From Sinonovacula constricta (Eukaryota > Mollusca > Bivalvia > Cardiida > Solecurtidae), in contig CM017564.1 of assembly GCA_007844125.1 (NCBI GenBank), positions 28,327,158-28,391,157 on the forward strand: a stretch of DNA of 64,000 nucleotides. The letters are read 5' to 3'. Below the pieces are notes generated by a model. The model searched no databases and was not told the DNA's origin. It saw only the letters and a list, made by a program, of their open reading frames with translations. Below, piece after piece: positions 12,900-26,500 of the stretch. A program made the translations under genes and the position numbers. Within the stretch, counting starts at the first letter, position 1. Every line of letters starts with the position of its first letter.

Positions 12900-14320
12900 A
12901 TAATTGTGCGTAACTGAAAAAACGATCCAGATATGCGCCTGCTGGAAAAACAGTAGTTATATAGGTTATCATAAACAAAGTATCTGATGAATTTATCTGA
13001 TGACCTCACACATTGGTATTCTTAAATAATTTACCAGCATTTCTGTTTTCCTTATGCACAATTGTTATCTTGCTAAGCTGTAACCTAATCTATGAGATTT
13101 CTGGATGACAAATTCCCAATATATACATGCAAATAGTGCAGTGATCCATGCAGGTAAGTGTAATATTATATGAAAATATGTTTTAACAGGCTCCTGTAGA
13201 CAGCAAGCAGGCATTACTGAAGATATACCTTAACAAATTGAGGTATCTTATTTATTTTGGGTCGTCTAGCTTGACCAGTATGTGTGAAGCAGACTTTGCC
13301 TTGTCCGTTACTCATAATCCCTTCATAACAATTCCTAAAATATAAAATGTTTATAGAGTTCCTTCTGATACAATGTAATTATGTTAAAGCAAATGGAATA
13401 GAAAAAAAAGTTTTGACAAAGAAAAAAAGAATGAGATGTAATTTAGCCATTTAATATTAAACAATAACTATGATCAAAGGTTATTGCTTTGTCACATTAC
13501 TGTGACCATGTCAAAGAAAGTCTTGACATTCCATGTACGCCATGCCCTGCTTGATTTTCTTTTGGAACCTTGGCTTTCTTAAAAGTTAAATGAGCAACCT
13601 TAAATGAATTACCAAAATAGTAATGCACTTTTACCGTTTAAATCTAATATACTTTGTATACATTAATCTCACAGTATTCTCGGATTGTCAGAAGGTAGTG
13701 ACATTCCAATCCATTTTTATCAAAGATTACAGTTACTAACTGTATTTTTCTTTTTCATTTTCATCTTGCTGTTAAAAAAACACAACAACAACAACATTCT
13801 CCACATATTTAGTAAAAACTTGAAATTCCATTCTTATAAATCTGTAACTATGTTTATAGAATTTTTTATCACATGTCTCGATTTGTTGCGTGTTTGCCAT
13901 TAAATGTTGCTTTTCTTGATGTCAGATGCTCTTGTGGAGCCATGACTTTCTTGAATAAAATGTAAAACTGTTACGTGGGTTATGGCCCTTTGGTAAATTT
14001 TAGTTAGAGCTACTGTGGCAAAGCTATAATTGGGAAAATTCATCATCTTAAATTATAATTATGTTTTACTCATTCGTATTTCTTTCCTAAAAAGCAAGCT
14101 ATCCTTAATGCTCTTTATTTAATGTTGATTTATTGTAGATACACAATGAGGTTTATTTATATAGACTGTCACATTGTATAAAAAAAGTTCCACATTATAA
14201 GTAGTGGTTTTATTTATTTATACACAATGAAGTTTTCTTTATATAAAATGTCAATTTGTATTAAACAATATTGTTTCACATTGTAAGTAGAGGTCTTATT
14301 TTCCATTAAATCATTGTTTT
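12900..14320. other. Gene-less stretch upstream of DNAAF5
   Basis: No coding or repeat family recognised. The near-duplicate ACACAATGA(G/A)GTTT segments near 14140 and 14221, about 80 bp apart, suggest a short local duplication. The DNAAF5 promoter or a non-coding first exon may lie at its right end. Confidence 0.45.
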
Positions 14321-14488
14321 AAATAACAGCCAAATGGGCCGCTTACCCTATATGGTACGACAAGACAGTAGACCGCGATTGCTGTTCAAGCGTGGGGTGG
14401 GGGAAGTTGCTGTATCCCGTTCTCGACTTGTCAAAGCTTACAGAAAGCCGGGAAGCATTTCACGTTGCAGGGACTTGTTGCGAATCAA

Positions 14489-14500
14489 CAACATGGCGGC
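14489..14500 (+). promoter_or_regulatory. YY1-type motif overlapping the DNAAF5 start codon
   Basis: CAACATGGCGGC is an exact match to the YY1 core (AANATGGCGGC) and places the ATG of DNAAF5 inside the motif, as in many housekeeping genes of other animals. Match seen; binding is inferred. Confidence 0.45.
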
Positions 14501-17500
14501 CACTGATCAAAATGCCAATGCTGTTCTTCAAGGAATGGCACGACACTTGAACTGTCTGACTGAGGAAAACAAAATGGCCCGGCGAAAAGCTTTAGAAAAC
14601 ATTCGAAAAGACACTGTGGGGCGAAATCCGCCTCTTGGTAGTGAGGAAATGAAGCCTATTTTACATGAAATTTTGAAACCAATATTGAAAGAATTTTCAG
14701 ATTCAGTGGAAAAATGTCGAGAGTTATCGATTGACATATTTCGAGGATTTCTGAAAACAGTTGAGTGTCCAGTCGATTATTTGCCTTATGTGATTCCAAT
14801 TATGGTTCAGAGGCTGGGACAACAAGACATGGTGGAGCCGTCTGAAGAAATCCGACTCTCATTAGTGGAACTTTTAATGGAACTTTTAGAACGTTCTGGA
14901 AAGATAATTGCTGCGTATTTAGATGATTTGATAAAGATACTACAGAGAACGATTGTCGATCCCTATCCGGAAGTAAAGAAAATCAGCTGTCAGTGTTCAT
15001 CCTTGCTAGCAAAGACCATCCCAGAGTATTTCCACGCCCAGTCAGAATCTCTCATCAAGCCACTGTTACTCTCTATCTCACACCAGCATTCAAAAGTCAG
15101 GACAATTGTTGTCTATACAATAGGTAAAGTATACACGTGTTAATTTTTAATAATTCATGATAAGTGACAAGTTTCAGATCTTAAATATGTCCAGCATCCT
15201 TATAAGTACCATCACTTTGTTAATCCTTTACAGAGACTTTTTAACCATCCTTTATAAACTCAGGTATGTTTTGAATTGGTTTACGGTCGCTTCGGTAAAT
15301 TACCATTTCAGTAAATTGATCTTATATAGGGATTAGTCCTGTCGTTTCGGTAAATAGGTAAACATATAGTATAATGCTTGATTGTGATGGAGGATTGGGT
15401 ATGTCCACTTGTGAACAGATTTACACACCTCAGCCTGAGACAGATAATTTAATCATTTATTTATTAATGTATGATCAATTGAACTCTAATGCCTTATATG
15501 GTGGTGTATATTTATGTAATATTGTTCTTATTTTGTTGAGCTATATTTTTTCCTTTTTTTATATTTGTTTATATTTTCAATATTTGATCTTTAGTGCAAT
15601 TTGCATCCTGTTCCTCTATTTAAAGAGTATATATGTTCATAGTTAAAATCTTATTAATTAATCTTTACTATCTGTCTCGGTAAATCATTTCACACATGGA
15701 CAAACCCAATTTTCTTTCTCAATCAAGCATTATACTATATGTTTACCTATTTACCGAAATGACCGGACTAATCCCTATATAAGGTCAATTTAACGAAATG
15801 ATAGTTTACAGAAGTGACCGGTACCCTTTGAATTTTACCCACACCAACATTTCTTAAGTTTAAATCTTAGTATTACCTAAATTTAGCATTTTAAGACCAG
15901 CTGTCTTTGGTTTTTCTTATATGTAACTCTAGCCATTTAACACTAGCAGTAACAATCTTTGTTTTTAAGCTGTTTAACAGGAAACACCTAAAAACTTGAA
16001 AATATTTGCATTAAAATTAAAGAAAACTGCTGAATTTAGGATGACATCAAATTCTGCTGACATAATAATATATACATGTGATGTAAAATTATTAAAGCAT
16101 TCCATTATCTTCAAACATTGAACCAACAAACTAAACAGGGGAGACCACAGGTTCGATCCCAGACTGAGACATACCAGTCATTAAAGATGGTAATGCTATA
16201 GCTCCCTTGTAATGCTCAAGCTAATGTAAGGGTAGTTCCATTATTGCTTGGCCTTATTTAAAGATAATGTGACAGGGTGTGGAATCATGCCAGGTGTTCA
16301 TGGCAAGCTTTATAAAGTAAAGGTAGGACATACCTGCTTCAAGTGGATACCATCTCTAAATAACTGAAATACTGTTGGTGGGAAGATAAACTCACTAAAC
16401 AATGAATTAGAATTAATCTGTAAAATTACAATGTTGACATTCGCTAAACTTGCTTACAGCACATATAGTGATAAATGTTAATTGTTGGTTATAAGATTTA
16501 TTTAAGTTTATAATCTTTTTTATTAGGTGATGTTATACAGTATGGAAACAACAAGTCAGTTGAAACAGTGGTCTCACACTTGGCACAGAGACTATTTGAT
16601 CAAACGCCAGCCGTGCGGATGGCCGTCACAAAGGTTGTTGGTAACTGGATGTTAGATCTGTGTGATCGTTACTCATTCTGGCACAAATTGATGCCTCTAC
16701 TGCTGACCAGTTTGTCTGATGAACAGCCAGAAATAGTTGAAGTAGCAGATTCCCTTTGGCATGACATAGGTATGTACTAAATGATCTTTAATTTGTTGTA
16801 TTTATTAATTATAGGCATGTGCAGTTTTAGCAAACTATAAGTTAAGATACTTTATTAACATTTACATAAAATAATGAGTATTTTTATTAAAGGAATAATT
16901 GGATTTTTTTTTTTCATTGCGTTTTTTTAGTTTTCATTACATTATCAGGATTTAAAATTCACTAACATCTGTTTGTTGATACAGGTAGAGGTTAATTTTA
17001 CCTAACTTTATGTTTGTATGCTATTTATAGTAAGTCACAGGACCTGTTGATTAAGACAGTACATGTAACCGATCCTTTTAATCACATTGAAATTTCTTGG
17101 AATGCCAACCACTGATAGGTTACATTTGCTGATCGATAGTCACAGACTGCTGTGCGACTAACTGTAGGCAGTTTAAACTGTATATACAGATTGTTTGTAT
17201 TAAAAATCAATTGGAAGTTCACTGCAGTGAATTCATTAGCAGATGCTTCTTTGGATAATAACTTCTGTTGCTCTCTTTTGGCTTTGTTTTATATCACAGC
17301 GGAATAAAGGAAGTTTTAGCACTTAAACCAACCCTTATTTAATTCACTTTCACATGCCATTTGGAAGAAAAAACACATTCAGAATTTATTTAAAACATTG
17401 CAATATGCATTAACAATAAACGTCTTGTATATTGCAATATGTATATAAGAAACATTCTTATGATACCCATCCCTAATTAAAAGCCAAATCTCATTTTGAA

Positions 17501-20500
17501 ATGTTATAGTTTAAAGTTTTCTTAGAAAGCGTTTCCTAATTTCTTGCTTAATAAAAACACGCTACTTTACATGTTATTATTTTGTTAACTTAAATATTTG
17601 TAAATTTCTCACGATGGTACAATTATTTCAGGACTACGTTTTGAAAAAGAGAATGAAGATGACCTGAAAGACAAAATGGACTTTGACAAGGGGAAGCCAG
17701 ATCACTATCCAGAAGGAGGTAAGCTCTAGAGGCAAAGCTACCATTCTTTATCAAGCAAATTTCTTAAAGTGTCTCAATTGCTCTTCAGTTGTAAGATATC
17801 GGCAGCTGTGACTGAGTGGTTAGAGTCGCTAACTTGTAATACCTCAGCCCCTCACTGCTTTGGTTTGAGACCCTGTCATTGTGAGAACTTTCATGTTTTC
17901 CAGCTAACCTGAGGTGTGCCAGTGGTTCTACCCAGGCATAAGTGTGGGGTCTTCCTCCACCAACAAATAATTAGCTTGATGTTGCCAGTATCACCATAAT
18001 TGTGTCGGCGAGATGTAACAAAAACACACAGAAAATGGATTGTAAGATATACAAATCTTAGAATATAGATCAAGAATACGCTAATAATTGCCTATTGCAA
18101 AACTGGCTATATTTTCAAAAATTTAATTCTATTAGTAGGTACAGTTCTACTTACAGGTGAAGGGGCTTTAATGACATTAATAAAAAACTGTTACTTTGGT
18201 CCAAGGCGGAACTTGAATTTATGATGGTTGGGAACATCCTGGCTATTGGTCATAGTCCTAAACCTGCATTCTTTACGCTGAGTAAGAATACTTAGACTAA
18301 ATTTCACAAAGACAGGACAAATACTGGTATTTAATGCCACATAAGCAGATCTATGTATATGTTCATGCATGAAAGTTTTATCACCAATGTAACATTGAAA
18401 CAAATAAACTATGTAAAGCTTGCATATCTTTGTGTTTTCAAAATGGCTCTCTTCTCTTGTGAGATATTTTCTTATTTCTTTCACTCCCTTTTCACTGTTT
18501 TAACTGACTTATTAGTGGAGAGGCCCAATCTTGGCTGCCGTACTCTGATGTTCAGAAACATGTCCAAGTTCCTGCCGGGGTTGTTACGAGACATTCTTGA
18601 CTGGGTGGCTGACAACAGGAAGAAGTCTGCAGCATTGCTGTACCATGTCCTCCTCAATGCTGAAGAGTACATCACCCAGCATATGGAGACACTTGTCACA
18701 GGGATGGTCAAGGCAGCAGCGGACGAGGAGAAATCTGTGGTACAGGACGTGAGTGATTCCACTTTCTTTGTTTATTCAGTAATAAATTGGCTTATACTGG
18801 GAACTGTGCATGTTTTTTTGTTGTTTTTATTCCACTGCAGATAGATATAATTTTAGCGGTCCCACTGTCCATCCATCTGTTCATGTGTCAAATCATCTAT
18901 CAGTAAAACTGTCCATCCATCTGTTCATGTGTATCCATCAATCAGTAAATCTGTCTATCCATCTGATTATGTGTATCCATCTATCAGTAAATCTGTCTAT
19001 CCACCTAATTATGTGTATCCATCTATCAGTAAATCTGTCCATCCATCTGTTCATGTGTATCCATCTATCAGTATATCTGTCCATCCATCTGTTCATAAAT
19101 CTACCCATCTATCAGTAAATCTGTCTATCCATCTGTCTATAAATCTGTTTATCTATCAGTAAATCTGTCCATCCATCTGTCTATAAATCTGTTTATCTAT
19201 CAGTAAATCTGTCCATCCATCTGTCTATAAATCTGTTCATCTATCAGTAAATCTGTCTATCCATCTGTTCATGTGTATCCATCTATCAGTAAATCTGTCC
19301 ATCCATCTGTTCATGTGTATCCATCCATCTGTTCATGTATATCCATCTATCAGTAAATCTATCTATCCATCTGTTCATGTGTATCCATCAATCAGTAAAT
19401 CTGTCCATCCATCTGTTCATAAATCTGTCCATCTATCAGTAAATCTATCCATCCATCTGTTCATGTATATCCATCTATCAGTAAATCTGTCTATCCATCT
19501 GTTCATGTGTATCCATCAATCAGTAAATCTGTCCATCCATCTGTTCATGTATATCCATCTATCAGTAAAACTGTCCATTCATCTGTTCATGTGTATCCAT
19601 CAATCAGTAAAACTGTCCATCCATCTGTTCATGTGTATCTATCTATCAGTAAATCTATCCATCCATCTGTTCATAAATCTATCCATCTGTCAGTACACCT
19701 GTTTCTTTTTATCATAGCATATATTGGAAAAACCAGGCATGATTCAAAGTGGTATGTTCTTTACCATCTGTGTAACATTAAAGAATTTTAATGGAATTAT
19801 TATTACAGATAAATGTTTTTTATTGTGTTTATTTTTACTTTTTAAAACTCTTCAGTGTAATACTACATTCAGTCTTACACTTATGAAAGTTGAAAACGCA
19901 ACATTACTTTCAGTATCCTTCTGCACATAAATATGACCAGACCTGGTAGCGCAATCAGTAGAGTGTCAGCTCCAGGTATGAGAGGCCCTAGGATGAACTC
20001 AGACCGCAACATACCAAAGTCGCTAAAAATGGTAGGGGTATAGCTCCCTTGCTAATGCTCAAGCAGATATAACTAGTTCCACAACTGGTTGACCCAGTGT
20101 CAGGATAATGTGACCAGGTGCAGGTTCATGCCAGGTGTTCACGTCATGCTATACACAGTGAAGGCAGCACTATATCTGCTTCAAGTGGACACCATCTCCA
20201 GTTAACTGAAAATACTGTTGATGGGATGATAAAACCAGTAAACAAACATAATTATGAAGTAGCCAGCTTTTGTTTTTCTTTAAGCACACAGGGTTAAGCT
20301 AGCATATGGGTTAATCATTTTACACAAATGGTCTTATTTGCTATTTTTACCTTACCAGATTCAGAAAGCAGCTGTGCTGATTGGTTATTTTGTTGAGGCT
20401 GATGTTTGGAGCAAGTTGATCCTACACAAGGTGCAGACCACCCAGTCCTACACCAGCATCCTGGTCCTGTCTGCTGTGATCAAAGGCACGCATGCCTCGA

Positions 20501-23500
20501 ACCTCAAACCTCATCTACAGAAAATTCTGGATGTGCTTAACAACCCAGAGGTCTGCCAGACAATCCAGGTTTGTAAGATGTTAAGTCTTTTTGGTCGATT
20601 GCTTTATTAATTGTGTTGTTTTTAGAATATGAAAGCTATCCAGTTGATACCTTTTTTTAAAATGTTGGTAATCAGGATGATGGCTTTTACAGACTGCATG
20701 TTTGTATTATGAAATGTTGTAAAAAATGTTCAATATTTCTTGTTCTTATCTGTTTTGCAATCCATCATTTGCTGGTTTGTTATGTTTTGGACAGTTTAAA
20801 CTAAAATATATGCCAAGGTTGTCCAGACCATTTATAATAAGTAACAAGTGTCAGTTCTTAAATATATCCCTACTTTGTTAATCCTGGACAGAGACTTTTT
20901 AAACATCCTTATTAAACTCCAGTATGTTTTAAATTTCATTTGCACCAACATCTCTACAGTGTATATCCTTGTGTTACCTAAACTCAGCATTTTAAGACCA
21001 TTTTTCTTTGGTGCTTTTATGTAAAGTTCATAAAGCCTTACGAAAATTGAACACAAGAGAGCTTAAGACTATATATGCAATCATTAACTAGTATATTCGT
21101 ACATCTCCAATAGCATGTTTGTTTTTTTCTGTAACAGATACCAGTCCAGCAGCAGCTGTTGCTGTGTGTCGAGTCCATGATGTCAGTGGCCCAGTCTGAC
21201 TTAACTGGGGATCGAGCAATCAGCCAGAGGGTGTTTAACCTGTTGCATACAGTGCTAGCCCTGCAACAGGGGGAGCCTATTGTAGACAAGGTAGTGATGA
21301 TAGATTATCAGTAAAAGCATTGATAATTAACAAGTTATTTGCTGTGAATTTAAGTCATTTCCATATTGTTAAATATTTTTTACTGATAGAAAGCCAAATA
21401 TAGACACGGCAATGCAAGAAAACATTCCATTTTACCAGTCCTGCAAATTAACTATTATTAAAGTTATAATAACGTTCGCAGACAAATTGTATTACATTCT
21501 TCATAAAGGTTTAAAAATAGTTCTAGAAAAGTTGTGTGTTGATCAGTGTTTATGAAACCCCAGAAATATTTCAGAATACAAGGTCCCGAAACTGGGAATT
21601 TAAACGACCTTGTTCTAAGTTACAGGATATTTCAGGTCACAGTTATTAATGGAACATAAAATATTGAAAGTTTTTCAAATAATAATAAAACTTCCGGTAT
21701 AAATGTTCATGTTTTTTAACAAACAAGTTTACTGTTTAGTCTTCAATACAGTCAAGAGTCAGTAGTGAATTTTTTTTAACTTTTTCTTTTATTATTTTAT
21801 TCTATTAAACTTTTATAGAAATATAAAAACAGATTATTTTTGTCAGACATGGGACCCGGTAATCTGGACACATTTAAGACCCTGCTGATTCAGTAACTAT
21901 TAACTTTAGAAAACTAAAAAATCTGAGGTCTTGAATCTTCTACATGCCCTAGTCAGTAAATTTAGGAATTATAAATAAACTAGTTAGTGAAAAAGAAATG
22001 AAAAAAAGATGTAAAAAAAAGAATAAATTATTGAATTTAATATGATTCACACTCAGGACTTCCTGTATGGCAGTAGTGTTCAAAATTGTTTTTACTTAGA
22101 CTTAAAAAACAAGTTTATAAAGAAATGATGCCAAAATTTCTAAAACTGGGATAAGATATTATTTCATGTTTCTGTTATATGCAATTTGTTGGATACGACC
22201 ATTAAAAAACTTATCCTGACAGAACTAAATTTCAGATATACGTTTTTTTATTAAAAACAATAAAATCGAAAGCTTTTATTAAAAACAATAAAATCTAAAG
22301 CTTTAAAGGTGACCATCTACTCAAGAAGTACATTATTCTTAAATAATGTTTATTTTGTGTCTTTCTTCTACAGGTGTATCAGTTACTGGATGAGCTCTCC
22401 AGACTAGATGGCTTGTCAAGTCGTCGAGAACTGTACAAGACATACACCAAACCTCTTCTGGACTTGTTCCAGGATAGCTACCAGCTTTGGACAACCCACT
22501 CAGTGGAGCGACTCATCTTTGACACACTCATTATTGAAGCAGGTCGGTCATAAGGCTTAAATCTTAAATTTCAAATCAACAAGAGGAAGGCCTTGTCCCT
22601 AATTGTCTGATAAGCTTGTGTTTTCCATAGGCATGACACCAATACCCAGTATAGTACAGTGCAGAGCTGGTATCTAATATTTTGTAAATACTACAAAAGT
22701 ATATCATAGTTCATAGTATATCATATTTATAACTTTTAAATATAGGACACTATAGTTACTGTCTCTTAGTTCTCACACTTTTTAGCCAGAAAGCACTCAT
22801 TACCTTTTTAGCTTTTGTTTTAGGGAGTTCATTGTTTTGTGTTGTTTTTTTGTTACATCGCACCAACACAGTTATGGTCATATTGGCGATGTCCAGGTAA
22901 TTATTGGTGGAGGAAGACTCCCTCAGACTTATATCTGGGTAGAATCACCTCCTCTCATGAAAGTTCTTGCCCCTAACAGGACTCGAACCCACACGGTGAA
23001 GGGCAGAGGAATTTCAAATCAGCAACTCTAACCGCTCGGCCCTATTGTAAAGGGTTAAAATGAGTTGTATAGCAATTAGGCATATAATAAAATAAAAATG
23101 TTTTCCAATTTTCTGTCTACAAGTTTACAAGTTTATGCTTAATATGTAATCTGCGACTTGATTAAATCCAGTTAAATAATTAATTAAATCACTAATTTAT
23201 GATTGGCTGCAATTTTACATTACGCAAGTACATCAACAGATTTAATGTCTCTTTGATTGAAAAAAAAAATTGTGGATGGTTTGATTATGTTAACATTCAA
23301 AATTAAAAAGATACCAAATGTACTTATAGAAAGAATATCAGAATTTATTGCAAGTTACACCTTTATACCGCTTAATGCTGAAAAAACAATGAATTACCAA
23401 CAATAGACTGGGTATTGTATAGCCACACTTATGCACAGCATTCAATATATTCTATATTATTTGCAAGGTTTACCAAAGTAACATCTCTGCAGCCAGATAA

Positions 23501-26500
23501 TTCTTCCAATATATCGTGATAATTCTAAACTTAGTTTTCAAGAATTGAAATCATTTTGAATTCTCATAACGGGCAAGCATTTCGACAAGTCAAGTGGACT
23601 TTACCGGACCTGGTAGCGCAATAGGTAGAGCGTCGGCTCCAGGTACGGGAGGCCCCGGGTTCGATCCCGGGCTGCAACATACCAAAGTCGTTAAAAATGG
23701 TAGTGGTATAGCTCCCTTGCTAACACTCAAGCAAATATAAGGGTAGTTCCATGACTGGTTGACCTGGTGTCAGGATAATGGGACTGGGTGTTGTATCATG
23801 CCAGGTGTTCACGGCATGCTATACACAGTGAAGGGTGGGTAAAGCTTGTATAGGTTGCAACGTAAGTTGTCAAAGCTGAAACTATCAGCCAAATAGTCAA
23901 ACTTGAATTTGTTATATTTCAAAACATCATATATTAATTTCTGTCCTATTTATTTGCGAAGTTCAACTCGCCTAAATTGTACATCTTCTGGCTAGGAACA
24001 TGCATTTATAAAAACCTTCGTCACTAGATGTAAACTGTAAGTTCCTTTTCAATCAAAAGAGAAAGCATTAAAATGAGGTAATTAAAAGTTGGAACTTTTC
24101 AATTCAGTGCATTTTCTAAAACCTTTTATTTAATATCTTTAGTAAAATAAAAACTATTCATTCTTATTATTTGCAGTTTGTTGCATTGTCAAAAATTGGG
24201 ACAATGTAGGGTAATATAAGAATAAAAATACAAATACTTTTTATTCAACAGATTGATTGGAATAGAATGATAGTTCATGATAACTTGACACTCGCTTGTG
24301 TAAGCTACTAAAATGTCTTTTTTCTTGATAAAGGTATTGAAAACATTTAAATATCACTATTGTTGTGTCCACATTGGATCAGTTTGGGTCTAACAATAGC
24401 CAACCCTCTTTTCCTAAGATCTTTTGCAAAAGTATCTATGCAGAGAAGTGGCTTGATGCAAGAAAGCATCAATAATTATTTCTTAGCACAAGTTTAAGCG
24501 GGTCTCTTTTCTAATGACCATCATTGTTTGTGATAAAAGAAATAGGATACCAATAAAGCACAGGTAGAATTTCATTCATATATAATAGTGTAATCCTGGT
24601 GAGGTCTTTGAGCTGGAAGCTGTAGGTGTTATTCCTAACCAATGCTTACTCTACCTTACTTACAGGTCCAGTGGTAGGAGAACTGCTGGATGATGTTATG
24701 CCTGTACTTACTGCTAACTTCCACCCGGACAAGGACCCTGACGTGCGTTTGAAGTTCTTCTCTCTTCTGTCTCGGCTCATGATGAACAGCAAGGACACTT
24801 TGGACTCCAGTGACAAGTTTGCTGACTTTGCCGAGTTAGTGGTGACAGAGATGATTCTGCCTAACTGTGTATGGAAGGCAGGGCGAGTGGCTGCAGCCAT
24901 CAGAACCACAGCTGTCTCCTGTGCTTGGGCCCTGCTTCAGAGTGGAGTACTCACAGCTGAGAAGGTGATGATGTGTGCGAGTTTGATGCGTTTTGTTGAA
25001 TAATATGCAAGATGTTAGATGTTTGCTCCTGCACCAATCATTATACTCCACTACGACAGGGGCTATGAAACATTAACATTAGGAATCTTAAAAAGCTAAC
25101 TTGCTATGCCATGTTGGTATATCCAGGTACAGTCCAGTCAAGATACTTTGAATCACCATCGAACGAAAATATGGTCGACCATGGATACATTCGCTTTTCC
25201 CATCAATATTTCTATATATCAAATGTAGAAAATGTTTCAATACTTCCGAATACTATGCAAGATCAGATGATTGTTGCGTTCCCTTGAACCAATTATGCAC
25301 ATAATTAAGTCACAGCTTTACAAATCTAGAAGTCATTGCCATGTTTTTGCACCTTCGTTAGTGAAAGTAGCTCCACTAATTGGCTCGCGATAATGATTTC
25401 GATAAACAATAAGCATTGACTGTCTGGTGTAGACAACATGAGTAAACCAATTAAGGGAAAAACCCTGTATATTGATAGGCAGCTTAGTTTGTTGCTTGCC
25501 GTATGTGGAAAGGTGAATGGCAAGGGTAAATAATGCCATTTGGTCGACAAATCTGTATCTGTCTACTGTGCTTTACAAGCTTTTACCATACTATCACCTA
25601 AGTACTGTCATCCTTTTATGTAGTAAACACGTCACCTGTTATGACAATAAAAAGCGATTACTGTCTGATTTATAATAATTATCATTACATGTTATTTTAT
25701 TAATAACAATAACAACAACCATATTATGTCAAAAAGAAATTGGTTTCTGGTAAAAACACTTGCTGACAGCTGCAATCAACAATGTAGCTGAGGTAAGTTA
25801 CTTTGGAGCCTATGATTGAACGAATAATTTTGCCTCTCCTATGGACTTTTGTAGTTTTGTGATTGGACTGTATTTTGCTTTGGTGCTATAGTCGTCAACT
25901 ACTGGGTTTGAGTGTAGTGAATTGGTGTTTTTTGTGATTGTGTGTGCCTTGTGCATGCCTTTATTTCTTCAGTAGAGTGTACTATTTTTGGCAAGCTTTC
26001 ACTCAATCATGGGCAGTTTGTAGATTTTTTAAGTAAATGATCTAACTTTAGCTACACAGTAGGCATGTCACTGTCTTTTACTTATTCCACAGATATAAAA
26101 TGAGTCTTAAGAATACAGATGCTCTTCCATGAGATGTGACACACATGCTTGTCAGCTAGAAAAAAGTCTCACAAAACAGGTGTAGACCAGTGCCTGGATT
26201 ATGGCTTTCTTATAAAATTTGAGCATAACAAAAGTTATAGTTGTTTGTTAATTTTTGGTTATTATGACACCTTCATTAACACATTTTATTTTCACAATCT
26301 GATAGCTGGAGCCAATCCTGGACAAATTCCTGACCCAGATGTTGGCCTGTATGGATGATGACAACAAGAACACCCGGCTTGTTGCATGTCGGGTCATGAC
26401 TCGAACCTTTGACCTGGCAGGCACCAAGGCAGACCAGGACCGTCTGCACAACATGTATGTAGACCTCCTGAAACGACTGGATGACAGCAGTGATGAGATC

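Noticed and set aside
13685..13903. 72-residue frame upstream of DNAAF5
   Set aside because: Low-complexity Phe/Leu/Asn text from AT-rich DNA, no splice or domain support.
15374..15646. 90-residue hydrophobic protein
   Set aside because: Inside the 549-bp MITE and made of AT-rich codons; not a transposase.
18929..19791. Ser/His/Pro-rich repeat proteins
   Set aside because: Overlapping open frames in all phases of a 42-bp intronic minisatellite.
22260..22310. Small tandem duplication AAAGCTTTTATTAAAAACAATAAAATC
   Set aside because: Only about two imperfect copies of 24-30 bp; minor replication slippage in an intron.
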